A stretch of 64,000 nucleotides of DNA from Methylophilaceae bacterium (GTDB lineage: Bacteria > Pseudomonadota > Gammaproteobacteria > Burkholderiales > Methylophilaceae), in the NCBI GenBank assembly GCA_028342535.1, contig JAOLWQ010000004.1:37390-101389 (forward strand), read 5' to 3'. The notes beneath the pieces are model-generated. The model made no database searches. It had not been told where the DNA came from and saw nothing but the letters and a program-made list of their open reading frames with translations. Shown in pieces: positions 49,787 through 57,906 of the stretch (positions within the stretch are counted from its first letter, which is position 1; each line of letters starts with the position of its first letter). The position numbers and the translations under genes are program-made.

Positions 49787-50707
49787 ATGAAATTACAGCA
49801 ATTAAGATGTGTTTACCAAATAGTACAGAATAAGTTTAATATTTCTAAAGCTGCTGAGTCTTTACATACATCACAACCAGGAGTTAGTAAGCAAATACAA
49901 CTGTTAGAAGATGAGGTTGGAATTAAGATTTTTCAAAGAAATGGTAAAAGATTGACTGGCCTCAGTGATGCCGGAAATGCTTTATATAAATCTATTTTAG
50001 AAATTATTAGAGAGGTTTCTAATATAAAGAATATATCTAACGAATATGAAAAAGACGACACTGGAATATTTACAATTGCTACAACCCATACACAAGCAAG
50101 GTATAAATTACCAAAAGTAGTTGAAGCTTTTGTGAAGCAATATCCTAAAATTAATTTAAATATTCATCAAGGCAACCCTTCACAAGTAACTGAACAGATA
50201 TTGAAAGGAGATGCTGATGTTGGAATAGCTACTGAGTCGATTGGACAAAATAATAATATTATATGTATACCTTGCTACTCATGGAATCGCGTCTTAGTAT
50301 TTCCAAAAAATCATTCTTTAATGAAGGTTAAAGAGATTACATTACAGGATATTGCTTCATACCCTTTGATTACATATGACTATGCCTTTACTGGAAGTAC
50401 AATTGTTTCGGAGGTTTTTAAGGTAGCTAACATCAGTCCTAATATTATGCTTACTGCAATTGATGCAGATGTAATAAAAACTTATGTAGAATTAGATTTA
50501 GGAGTTGGATTAATTGCTGAGATGGCTTACGATAAAAACAAAGATTCTGCACTAGAAAGTAGAGATGTAAGTCACTTATTTCCAATTAGCACTACTTTTA
50601 TTGGAATTAGAAAAGATACTTTTGTCAGGGGTTTTGTATATGATTTTATAAAAATGTTTACTCCTCATATGAAGGATCTAGACTTAAGAAATTTTTTAAA
50701 TAAATAA
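49787..50707 (+). CDS. cysB: CysB/Cbl-type LysR transcriptional regulator
   Basis: The 306-residue protein has an N-terminal winged helix-turn-helix (about 1-60: MKLQQLRCVYQIVQNKFNISKAAESLHTSQPGVSKQI, shown in part) and an effector domain beginning near 92 with IATTHTQARYKLPKVV, where CysB family members bind acetylserine or sulfate. GDADVGIATES and ITYDYAFTGST are further CysB-like segments. Divergence from the cys block supports activation of sulfate assimilation. Confidence 0.9.
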   Translation: MKLQQLRCVYQIVQNKFNISKAAESLHTSQPGVSKQIQLLEDEVGIKIFQRNGKRLTGLSDAGNALYKSILEIIREVSNIKNISNEYEKDDTGIFTIATTHTQARYKLPKVVEAFVKQYPKINLNIHQGNPSQVTEQILKGDADVGIATESIGQNNNIICIPCYSWNRVLVFPKNHSLMKVKEITLQDIASYPLITYDYAFTGSTIVSEVFKVANISPNIMLTAIDADVIKTYVELDLGVGLIAEMAYDKNKDSALESRDVSHLFPISTTFIGIRKDTFVRGFVYDFIKMFTPHMKDLDLRNFLNK

Positions 50708-50931
50708 CCCTGAAAGTGTTAAAAATTTATTCGTGTAAAGTATTGATTTTAAACAAATATCATACTCTTGTTGAATCTTACTGAATACTATATAATCAAT
50801 TTAATGATCGTAATCACGGTCAATAAGTAAAAGCAAATCACGACCAAAAGTCTTCCCTTTGTTTAAAACATCATTATTAATTAAGCAATATATTTAAACA
50901 ATATATTTAAACAATATAAAAAGGGCAAAGT
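50708..50931 (+). promoter_or_regulatory. Promoter and long leader of fhs
   Basis: A promoter candidate is TTGTTG (50768-50773), 17 bases, TATAAT (50791-50796), giving a leader of about 130 bases. In it GATCG and CGGTC can form a small hairpin around TAATCA. AATCACG occurs twice (about 50812 and 50843). A 13-bp unit CAATATATTTAAA repeats at 50886-50898 and 50899-50911, with a partial third copy. CCCTTT near 50866-50871 can pair with AAAGGG at the ribosome-binding site just before the ATG. The leader holds no gene. I could not match it to a named riboswitch; the ZTP (pfl) consensus that often precedes fhs is not evident. Confidence 0.45.
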
Positions 50932-52590
50932 ATGAAATCAGACTTAGACATTGCAAGAGAAGCAACTTTAATACCTATCAGCGAGATTGCCAGAGATATA
51001 GGCATTCCAGAGGATGCCTTACTTTCATATGGCCCTCATATAGCTAAAATTGATCCTATTAAAATTAAAACCCAAGCCAATAAAAAATCAAAGTTAATTT
51101 TAGTTACAGCTATGAGCCCCACACCTGCAGGCGAAGGAAAAACAACCACCACGATTGGCTTAGCAGATGCGTTAACAAAATTAAAAAAGAAGTCTTTAGT
51201 TTGCGTTCGAGAGCCATCATTGGGCCCTGTGTTCGGCATGAAAGGGGGTGCAACCGGTGGGGGCTATGCTCAAGCAGTTCCAATGGAGAATATAAACCTT
51301 CATTTCACAGGAGACCTTCACGCAATAACTTCAGCTAATAACTTGCTAGCAGCTATGATTGATAATCATATATTTCATGGAAATGATTTAGGGATTGATA
51401 AAACAAGAATATCTTTTAAGCGATGTTTGGATATGAACGATCGAGCATTAAGGCATATTGCAATTTCTGGAAATAATTTAGACTATCAAACTGGATTTGA
51501 TATTACTGTAGCAAGTGAAATTATGGCAATTTTTTGTTTAGCAAAATCACTTGATGATTTAAGTCAGAGATTAGGCGAAATTGAGGTTGCAAAAAATATT
51601 GATACCAATAAAGATCCAATTCTTGCTAAAGATATTAAAGCTAATGGTGCAATGACTGCGCTCCTTAAGGATGCCTTCATGCCAAATTTAGTGCAAACCC
51701 TCAATAAAACACCCACACTTATTCACGGCGGTCCATTTGCAAATATTGCGCATGGCTGTAATTCCTTCATTGCAACAAAGATGGGGTTAGATCTTGCTGA
51801 CTACGTTGTGACTGAGGCTGGTTTTGGTGCAGACTTAGGAGCAGAGAAGTTTATTGACATAAAATGCAGGAAAACTGGGATTTCGCCTGATTTGGTTGTT
51901 ATTGTGGCTACTATTAGAGCGTTAAAATTTCATGGCGGAGTAAAGAAAGAAGATCTTAATCAAGAAAATTCAGAAGCGCTAAAGGAAGGGTTTAAGAATC
52001 TTGAAAGACATATTAATAATTGCCATCAACAGTTTGGGTTAAATGTATTAGTAGCTATCAATAAATTTAAAAGTGATACAGAAATTGAAGTTAAATTTGT
52101 GCAAGATAAGGTTAAAGATTTAGGTTTTGAAGCAATTTTATGTGAGCATTGGGAAAAGGGGGCTGATGGAGCAGAGCCTTTAGCTTTAGCAGCACTAGAT
52201 TTGGTTAACAAGCCATCTCAATTTAAGTTTTTATATAAAAATGAACAATCCTTAGCATCTAAAATAGAAACAATAGCTAAAAATATTTATCATGCTGACG
52301 AAGTAATATATGAAGATGAGGCCTCCAAACAACTCAAAGAATTGGAGTTAAAATATTCTTCCTTTCCAGTTTGTATCGCTAAAACCCCTTATTCTTTTTC
52401 GAGTGATCCAGCATTAAAGGGTGCTGCAAGTAACCATAAACTAAATATCAGAGAGCTTCGATTAGCTAGGGGAGCAGAATTCATTGTAGCTATATGTGGC
52501 TCTCTTATGACTTTACCAGGACTTCCAAAAAAACCAGCAAGTGAAATGATTGGTATAAGTGCTGATGGATTAATTGAAGGGTTGAGTTAA
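50932..52590 (+). CDS. fhs: Formate-tetrahydrofolate ligase
   Basis: Fhs links formate to H4folate, feeding C1 units from formaldehyde/formate oxidation into purines and serine. The 552-residue length is normal. The P-loop TPAGEGKTTTTIGLADAL lies at about 64-81, with SLGPVFGMKGGATGGGYAQ, NIAHGCNSF and TEAGFGADLGAEKF further on. SD AGGG before ATG is good. The preceding leader may regulate it. Confidence 0.97.
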   Translation: MKSDLDIAREATLIPISEIARDIGIPEDALLSYGPHIAKIDPIKIKTQANKKSKLILVTAMSPTPAGEGKTTTTIGLADALTKLKKKSLVCVREPSLGPVFGMKGGATGGGYAQAVPMENINLHFTGDLHAITSANNLLAAMIDNHIFHGNDLGIDKTRISFKRCLDMNDRALRHIAISGNNLDYQTGFDITVASEIMAIFCLAKSLDDLSQRLGEIEVAKNIDTNKDPILAKDIKANGAMTALLKDAFMPNLVQTLNKTPTLIHGGPFANIAHGCNSFIATKMGLDLADYVVTEAGFGADLGAEKFIDIKCRKTGISPDLVVIVATIRALKFHGGVKKEDLNQENSEALKEGFKNLERHINNCHQQFGLNVLVAINKFKSDTEIEVKFVQDKVKDLGFEAILCEHWEKGADGAEPLALAALDLVNKPSQFKFLYKNEQSLASKIETIAKNIYHADEVIYEDEASKQLKELELKYSSFPVCIAKTPYSFSSDPALKGAASNHKLNIRELRLARGAEFIVAICGSLMTLPGLPKKPASEMIGISADGLIEGLS

Positions 52591-53178
52591 ATCCAGTTTG
52601 TAATCCAAAAACCTGGATTTTCTGAGTTAATTGAAAGTAAATCTAAATTTATTGGTTGTGGATTAATTGGTAAATCGAGAGATGATTTTCTTTTAGAAGT
52701 AAAAAAAATAGCTTTTGAACACCCTACAGCGAGCCACGTTGCTTTTGCTTATCAACTTAAGACAGAAAACGGTGTTGATTCATATTTTAATGATGATGGA
52801 GAGCCCAATGGCACAGCTGGAAGACCATTACTCACCATTATTGAATCAAAAAACCTAGTAAACACTGGCTTAGCTGTTGTTAGGTATTATGGTGGGATAA
52901 ATTTAGGTACTGGGGGACTAACAAGAGCTTATAGCAAAGCAGGAATGAAAGCTTTCACAAATTCAACTATTGAGAATTACATTCATTTTAGTAATTATAA
53001 ATTAATCATTAACTACAATGTATTAGATAAACTAATTAATGTGATTTATAGGAATAAAGGCACTATATTAGATAAGATTTTCGCAGATAAAGTTATAGTT
53101 CATATTTCACTTCCTACTAAAGCTGAAAAAATTATCAGAGAAGAGTTTAAAATGATTAATATGTCCTTAATAAATTAA
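52591..53178 (+). CDS. IMPACT/YigZ-family protein with no standard start codon
   Basis: In the same frame as fhs, immediately after its stop, 195 codons stay open to TAA at 53176. The translation from ATC at 52591 is IQFVIQKPGFSELIESKSKF, followed by the family core FNDDGEPNGTAGRPLL and AVVRYYGGINLGTGGLTRAYSKA. Length and N-terminus align with IMPACT/YigZ proteins (about 200 residues), which are linked to translation regulation. No in-frame ATG, GTG or TTG occurs before 52945, which would delete the core. So translation either starts at ATC 52591, at a rare ATT (52630), or the ATC is a sequence error for ATG. Confidence 0.82.
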   Translation: MQFVIQKPGFSELIESKSKFIGCGLIGKSRDDFLLEVKKIAFEHPTASHVAFAYQLKTENGVDSYFNDDGEPNGTAGRPLLTIIESKNLVNTGLAVVRYYGGINLGTGGLTRAYSKAGMKAFTNSTIENYIHFSNYKLIINYNVLDKLINVIYRNKGTILDKIFADKVIVHISLPTKAEKIIREEFKMINMSLIN

Positions 53179-53248
53179 GCAAATATAGTAATTAGGTATT
53201 TCTTTATCTGTTAATATTAAATTAATCAATTGAATATGGAGCTATAAA

Positions 53249-54523
53249 ATGAAATTAGAATCTATTGCACTGCATCATGGTTACGAATCAGAAGGGACAA
53301 CTAAAGCAGCAACAACTCCTATTTATCAAACGACATCATTTACGTTTGATAATACTCAGCATGGAGCAGATTTATTTGATCTGAAAGTTGAGGGGAATAT
53401 TTATACTCGTATAATGAACCCAACAAATGCTGTTCTAGAGAAAAGGGTAGCAGAAATGGAGGGTGGCATTGCAGCTTTAGCCTTAGCTTCTGGTATGTCA
53501 GCGATAACTGCTTCGATTCAATGTATTACACGTACCGGGGATAATATCGTAAGTACAAATCAGCTGTATGGTGGAACTTATAACTTATTTGCCCATACAT
53601 TTCCCCAGCAAGGAATTAATGTAAATATGGTCGATGCTTCAGATTTTGATGCCATTGAAGCAGCAATCGATTCGAAGACCAAAGCGCTTTATTGTGAGTC
53701 TATTGGGAACCCATTAGGCAATGTTGTAGATTTAGAAGAATTAGCAAATATAGCTCACCGACATAACATTCCATTAATTGTCGATAATACAGTACCTACC
53801 CCTTACCTATGTAAACCTTTTGATTTTGGAGCAGATATTGTTATTCACTCCCTAACAAAATATATTGGCGGCCATGGAACAACTATTGGTGGAGTAATTG
53901 TGGATTCTGGCAAGTTCGATTGGGCTAAAGACGCAAAAAAGTTTCCAATGCTTAATGAGCCAGATCCTTCTTATCATGGAGTTGTTTATACCGAAGCTTT
54001 AGGCCCTGCGGCATTTATTGGTCGATGTAGGGTTGTACCTTTAAGAAATACAGGTGCAGCACTCTCACCTCATAGTGCTTTTTTAATCATGCAAGGATTG
54101 GAAACATTAGGGTTGAGAATGGAAAGACATTGCGAGAATGCTTTGGCTCTAGCAAAATTTTTAAAAGTAAATTCACAGGTTAGCTGGGTTAATTACGCAG
54201 GCTTAGAAGATGATAAATATAATAAAGTTTGTAAGAAGATAACAAAAGGTAAGGCATCTGGCATTATTAGTTTCGGTATTAGTGGAGGTATTGAGGCTGG
54301 AACAAAATTCATAGACGCCCTTAAAATGATTTTAAGACTAGTGAATATAGGGGATGCGAAATCTCTTGCATGCCACCCTGCCTCCACTACTCATAGACAA
54401 TTAAGTCCAGAAGAATTAAAAACAGCTGGGGTAAGTGAAGATATGGTTAGAATATCTGTAGGTATCGAACACATCGATGACATTATCGCTGATGTTGAGC
54501 AAGCACTTGCAGCATCTAAATAA
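53249..54523 (+). CDS. metY: O-acetylhomoserine sulfhydrylase
   Basis: MetY makes homocysteine from O-acetylhomoserine and sulfide. The 424-residue PLP enzyme has IYTRIMNPTNAVLEKRVAEME, ASGMSAITASIQ, VDNTVPTPYLC, and the Schiff-base HSLTKYIGGHGTTIGG (about residue 207). The insertion near 225-265 (PMLNEPDPSYHGVVY) separates MetY from the shorter MetZ (387) also in the window. ATGGAGCTATAAA before the ATG gives a GGAG Shine-Dalgarno. The leader is short and unstructured. Confidence 0.93.
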   Translation: MKLESIALHHGYESEGTTKAATTPIYQTTSFTFDNTQHGADLFDLKVEGNIYTRIMNPTNAVLEKRVAEMEGGIAALALASGMSAITASIQCITRTGDNIVSTNQLYGGTYNLFAHTFPQQGINVNMVDASDFDAIEAAIDSKTKALYCESIGNPLGNVVDLEELANIAHRHNIPLIVDNTVPTPYLCKPFDFGADIVIHSLTKYIGGHGTTIGGVIVDSGKFDWAKDAKKFPMLNEPDPSYHGVVYTEALGPAAFIGRCRVVPLRNTGAALSPHSAFLIMQGLETLGLRMERHCENALALAKFLKVNSQVSWVNYAGLEDDKYNKVCKKITKGKASGIISFGISGGIEAGTKFIDALKMILRLVNIGDAKSLACHPASTTHRQLSPEELKTAGVSEDMVRISVGIEHIDDIIADVEQALAASK

Positions 54524-54525
54524 AA

Positions 54526-55716
54526 ATGATTATTGAGAGTCTTCTATTAATAATTTTAGCTATTTGCTCAATTATTTTATGGAAGATTTCTCAAGTTAAG
54601 AAAGATGAAGATGTTTCAAAAGTATTAGAAGGAAAGCATCGTGAAATGCTTGTTGACATAAATGATGCCCTAAACAAGCTTTCGGACAGACTTCATAAAA
54701 CATTATCTGACCAAGGAAAAACACAACAAGAAACTGTTCAATCGTCCCTTAAAAACACCTCCTTACAATTAATGGCGAGTGTTGAAAGTCTTACTAAAAC
54801 TGTTGATACAAGACTTCAAGAGATAACTGGTAAGGTACACGAAAGACTTGAAGAGGGGTTTAAAAAAACTAACGCCACCTTTGTAAGTGTAATGGAAAGA
54901 TTGGCTACAATCGATGAGGCACAAAAGAAAATAGATGGTCTTACAACTAACATGGTGAGCTTGCAAGAATTGTTAGGCGATAAAAAATCAAGGGGAGCTT
55001 TTGGGGAGCTTCAATTAGAAGGCCTTATTAAGAATATTCTACCCCCAGACTCATTTGAGTTCCAATATACATTTAAAAATGGACTAAAAGCAGACTGCGT
55101 ATTATTCTTACCTGAGCCAACAGGTACTGTAGCAGTTGATTCAAAATTTCCGATGGAAAATTATCAGAGAATGTTTGATGTATCGGCATCAGAATCAGAC
55201 AAGACAAAAGCACAAAAACAATTTAAATTAGATGTCCGTAAACATATTAATGACATAGCTACAAAATATATAATTCCAGGAGAGACTTCTGATGGAGCTG
55301 TAATGTTTATTCCAGCAGAAGCCGTTTTTGCTGAAATTCATGCATATCACCCAGAGTTAATTCAAGACTCAATGTCTAAAAAAGTATGGTTGGTTTCCCC
55401 AACTACTTTAATGGCTGTGCTAAATACAGCTAGAGCAGTTCTAAAAGATGTAGAAACTAGGAAGCAGGTCCATGTTATAAAATCGGAGCTTGGAAAGCTA
55501 GGAAAAGATTTCGATCGATTTGATACTAGAATGAAAAAATTAGCCGATAATATCCGTTTGGCTCATGAAAATGCTCAGGATGTTCATGTCTCTAGTCAAA
55601 AAATTTCAAAAAGATTTTCTCAGATTGAGAGAGTGGAGTTAAAAGAAGACCCAAATGTGTTATTGGAATTTGAAGAGGATGATTTAAATGATAAGAAGCA
55701 GGAAGATGAAAATTAA
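54526..55716 (+). CDS. rmuC: RmuC-family DNA recombination-limiting protein
   Basis: The 396-residue product has an N-terminal membrane helix (about 2-20), a long coiled coil (about 25-145) and the RmuC nuclease-like domain (about 148-355: GDKKSRGAFGELQLEGLIKNILPP, VDSKFPMENYQRM, FIPAEAVFAEIH, VSPTTLMAVLNTAR; first shown in part). RmuC limits recombination at inverted repeats in E. coli. It starts two bases after metY. Confidence 0.93.
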   Translation: MIIESLLLIILAICSIILWKISQVKKDEDVSKVLEGKHREMLVDINDALNKLSDRLHKTLSDQGKTQQETVQSSLKNTSLQLMASVESLTKTVDTRLQEITGKVHERLEEGFKKTNATFVSVMERLATIDEAQKKIDGLTTNMVSLQELLGDKKSRGAFGELQLEGLIKNILPPDSFEFQYTFKNGLKADCVLFLPEPTGTVAVDSKFPMENYQRMFDVSASESDKTKAQKQFKLDVRKHINDIATKYIIPGETSDGAVMFIPAEAVFAEIHAYHPELIQDSMSKKVWLVSPTTLMAVLNTARAVLKDVETRKQVHVIKSELGKLGKDFDRFDTRMKKLADNIRLAHENAQDVHVSSQKISKRFSQIERVELKEDPNVLLEFEEDDLNDKKQEDEN

Positions 55717-55966
55717 TATTCTCTTTTTTGCTGGAATTCGTGAGATGTTTGGGATACATGAAAAATGTATTGAGATTAAAGAATCTAAAACTTCGCCGGA
55801 AAAATTATTAAAGTTTTTAAGCGAAAAAGAGCAAGGCCCTTGGGTTGAACTTTTAAATTCAAAAGACTCAATCAGCGTTGCAATTAACCAAGAGATTTCT
55901 AACTGGGACGATTCTTTGAAAGATGGCGATGAGTTGGCATTTTTTCCGCCAATTACAGGGGGCTAA
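55706..55966 (+). CDS. moaD: Molybdopterin synthase sulfur-carrier subunit
   Basis: MoaD carries the thiocarboxylate that makes the dithiolene of molybdopterin. I choose the ATG at 55706 (86 residues, MKINILFFAGIREMFG); one at 55688 would add six residues not found in the family. The ubiquitin-like protein ends in the required double glycine FFPPITGG. It overlaps rmuC by 11 bases and is followed directly by moaE. Confidence 0.93.
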   Translation: MKINILFFAGIREMFGIHEKCIEIKESKTSPEKLLKFLSEKEQGPWVELLNSKDSISVAINQEISNWDDSLKDGDELAFFPPITGG

Positions 55967-56431
55967 ATGACAATCTGCATTCAAAAAAAATTATTTAATT
56001 TAGAAAAAATAATATCTGACTTGAGAGAAAATAAACCTAATGTAGGAGCTATCGTTTCTTTTATTGGTTATGTCAGGGACTTCAATAAAGATATAAACAC
56101 AAAAAAATTAAAACACATGAATTTAGAACATTACCCAGGTATGACTGAAAAAACATTAATTAATATTGAATTAAATGCTAAGTCAAAATGGAGCCTTGAG
56201 GATGTTTTCATTATACATAGAGTAGGTAAATTACTTCCAAGTGATCCTATAGTTGCAGTTGTTGTTGCGAGTCAACATAGGAAAAATGCATTTGAAGCTT
56301 GTGAGTTCATTATTGATTTTTTAAAAACAGATGCACCTTTTTGGAAAAAAGAAATTTCTGATCAAGACGAATTATGGGTGGAAAATAAATTGGAAGACCA
56401 TCAAAAAAAAGCTAGTTGGAATATAAGGTAA
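55967..56431 (+). CDS. moaE: Molybdopterin synthase catalytic subunit
   Basis: MoaE receives sulfur from MoaD to make molybdopterin. The 154-residue protein has VGAIVSFIGYVRDFNK, LEHYPGMTEK, HRVGKLLPSDPIVAVVVASQHR and the active-site region DAPFWKKE. It is the partner of moaD. The only other visible use of molybdopterin would be an enzyme such as formate dehydrogenase, not in this window. Confidence 0.95.
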   Translation: MTICIQKKLFNLEKIISDLRENKPNVGAIVSFIGYVRDFNKDINTKKLKHMNLEHYPGMTEKTLINIELNAKSKWSLEDVFIIHRVGKLLPSDPIVAVVVASQHRKNAFEACEFIIDFLKTDAPFWKKEISDQDELWVENKLEDHQKKASWNIR

Positions 56432-56488
56432 TGATTAAAAATTACTTAAGTAAGTTATTTATATTAAATATTTATAAGGCTAAAAAAA

Positions 56489-57358
56489 ATGAAGCTAAAT
56501 AAAGTTGTTTTTCCAGTTGCTGGACTTGGTTCTAGGTTTTTTCCAGCTACGAAAGCAACTCCGAAAGAAATGTTGCCTATTGTGGATAAGCCATTAATCC
56601 AGTATGCAGTTGAGGAGGCTTTAGATGCTGGATTTACAGAACTTATTTTTGTTACGGCCAAATCTAAAACATCTATTAGGGATCATTTTGAAAGTAAACT
56701 GAATACTGAGTTATCAAATTTAACAAAAGAAAAAAAAGAATTATTAAGCAAAATGAATAAAATAATCCCCAATGGGGTTTCTTGCAAATATGTCTTTCAA
56801 GAAGAGCCTTTGGGTCTGGGACATGCAATTTTACAAGCAAAACAATTGATTAATGATGAACCATTTGCTGTCATTTTGGCTGATGATTTAATTGACTCTA
56901 AAATAGGCGCTCTAAAGCAAATGGTAGATTTATATAATGATACTAACTCGTCGATTATTTCAGTTCAAAAAGTTGATAAAGCTAGCTCTGTTCAATATGG
57001 AATGGTTTCAATAGATGAGGGCAGTCAAAACACGATGAAATTAAATGATATTATTGAAAAACCGCTCCCTGAAAATGCCCCATCTAATCTAGGTGTAGTA
57101 GGGCGATATATTTTTTGTAATGAAATATTAAAATTCTTAGAAAATATTTCATTTGGAACAGGCAATGAAATTCAATTAACCGATGGCATTAAATCAATGC
57201 TAATAGCTCATCCTGTTTATGCTTATGAATTTGAAGGAACAAGATATGATTGCGGAGATAAATTAGGCTTTATTAAAGCCAATATTGAATATGCCTTAAA
57301 AAATAAAATTTTTGGTGATGATTTAGAGGGTTACTTAAAGAATCGTTTAAAGATATGA
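56489..57358 (+). CDS. galU: UTP-glucose-1-phosphate uridylyltransferase
   Basis: GalU makes UDP-glucose for surface polysaccharides. The 289 residues have the nucleotidyltransferase motif AGLGSRFFPATKATPKEMLP (about 11-30), QEEPLGLGHAIL, VILADDLID, and EGTRYDCGDKLGF (about 251). The stop overlaps hpt by four bases. Confidence 0.97.
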   Translation: MKLNKVVFPVAGLGSRFFPATKATPKEMLPIVDKPLIQYAVEEALDAGFTELIFVTAKSKTSIRDHFESKLNTELSNLTKEKKELLSKMNKIIPNGVSCKYVFQEEPLGLGHAILQAKQLINDEPFAVILADDLIDSKIGALKQMVDLYNDTNSSIISVQKVDKASSVQYGMVSIDEGSQNTMKLNDIIEKPLPENAPSNLGVVGRYIFCNEILKFLENISFGTGNEIQLTDGIKSMLIAHPVYAYEFEGTRYDCGDKLGFIKANIEYALKNKIFGDDLEGYLKNRLKI

Positions 57359-57888
57359 AAACTAAAGAGTTAATATCTGAATCTTCCCTTATATATTCCA
57401 ATAGACAAATTGGTGATGCAATCTCAAATATTGCTGATAATTGTAACTCAACTTTAAGAGGGGAGGAAGTTACAATCCTCCCTGTTATGAATGGTGCCCT
57501 TATTTTTTCTGGACAACTAATTCCAAAATTAAATTTTCATTGCGTATTAGATTATATACATGCTTCACGTTACTCTAATAACAAAGGACAACCAACTATC
57601 AATTGGATATATAAGCCAAAAATAGATTTAATAAAAGACAAGGTAGTCTTGGTTATAGATGATATTTTAGATGAGGGCTTAACTTTAACTGATATAAAGA
57701 AAAATCTTATTGAAATGGGGGCTAAACAGGTTGTAATTGCTGTTCTATTCGATAAAAAAATAGATAAGATAAAACCAATTAAGCCAGATTTCTTTGGGCT
57801 TGAAGTCCCTGATGCATATGTTTATGGTTTTGGGTTGGACTTTAATGGAATAGGGCGTAATATCCCTCATCTTTATGCACACAAATAA
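57355..57888 (+). CDS. hpt: Hypoxanthine-guanine phosphoribosyltransferase
   Basis: It salvages hypoxanthine and guanine with PRPP. The 177-residue protein has the PRPP-binding motif VVLVIDDILDEGLTLTDIK (about 99-117) and LPVMNGALIFSGQL at the pyrophosphate loop. In some genomes the family (COG0634) is annotated Hpt. It is four bases overlapped with galU and 18 bases before rnr. Confidence 0.92.
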   Translation: MKTKELISESSLIYSNRQIGDAISNIADNCNSTLRGEEVTILPVMNGALIFSGQLIPKLNFHCVLDYIHASRYSNNKGQPTINWIYKPKIDLIKDKVVLVIDDILDEGLTLTDIKKNLIEMGAKQVVIAVLFDKKIDKIKPIKPDFFGLEVPDAYVYGFGLDFNGIGRNIPHLYAHK

Positions 57889-57906
57889 ATATAATTTAGA
57901 ATCCTA

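Noticed and set aside
50886..50918. Tandem CAATATATTTAAA copies as a CRISPR array
   Set aside because: Units are directly adjacent with no spacers and only two and a half copies; no cas genes exist in the window.
50797..50931. ZTP (pfl) riboswitch before fhs
   Set aside because: The conserved GC-rich blocks of that motif are not present.
52945..53178. Separate 77-residue gene beginning at ATG 52945
   Set aside because: It is only the C-terminal part of an IMPACT/YigZ protein whose conserved core lies upstream in the same frame.
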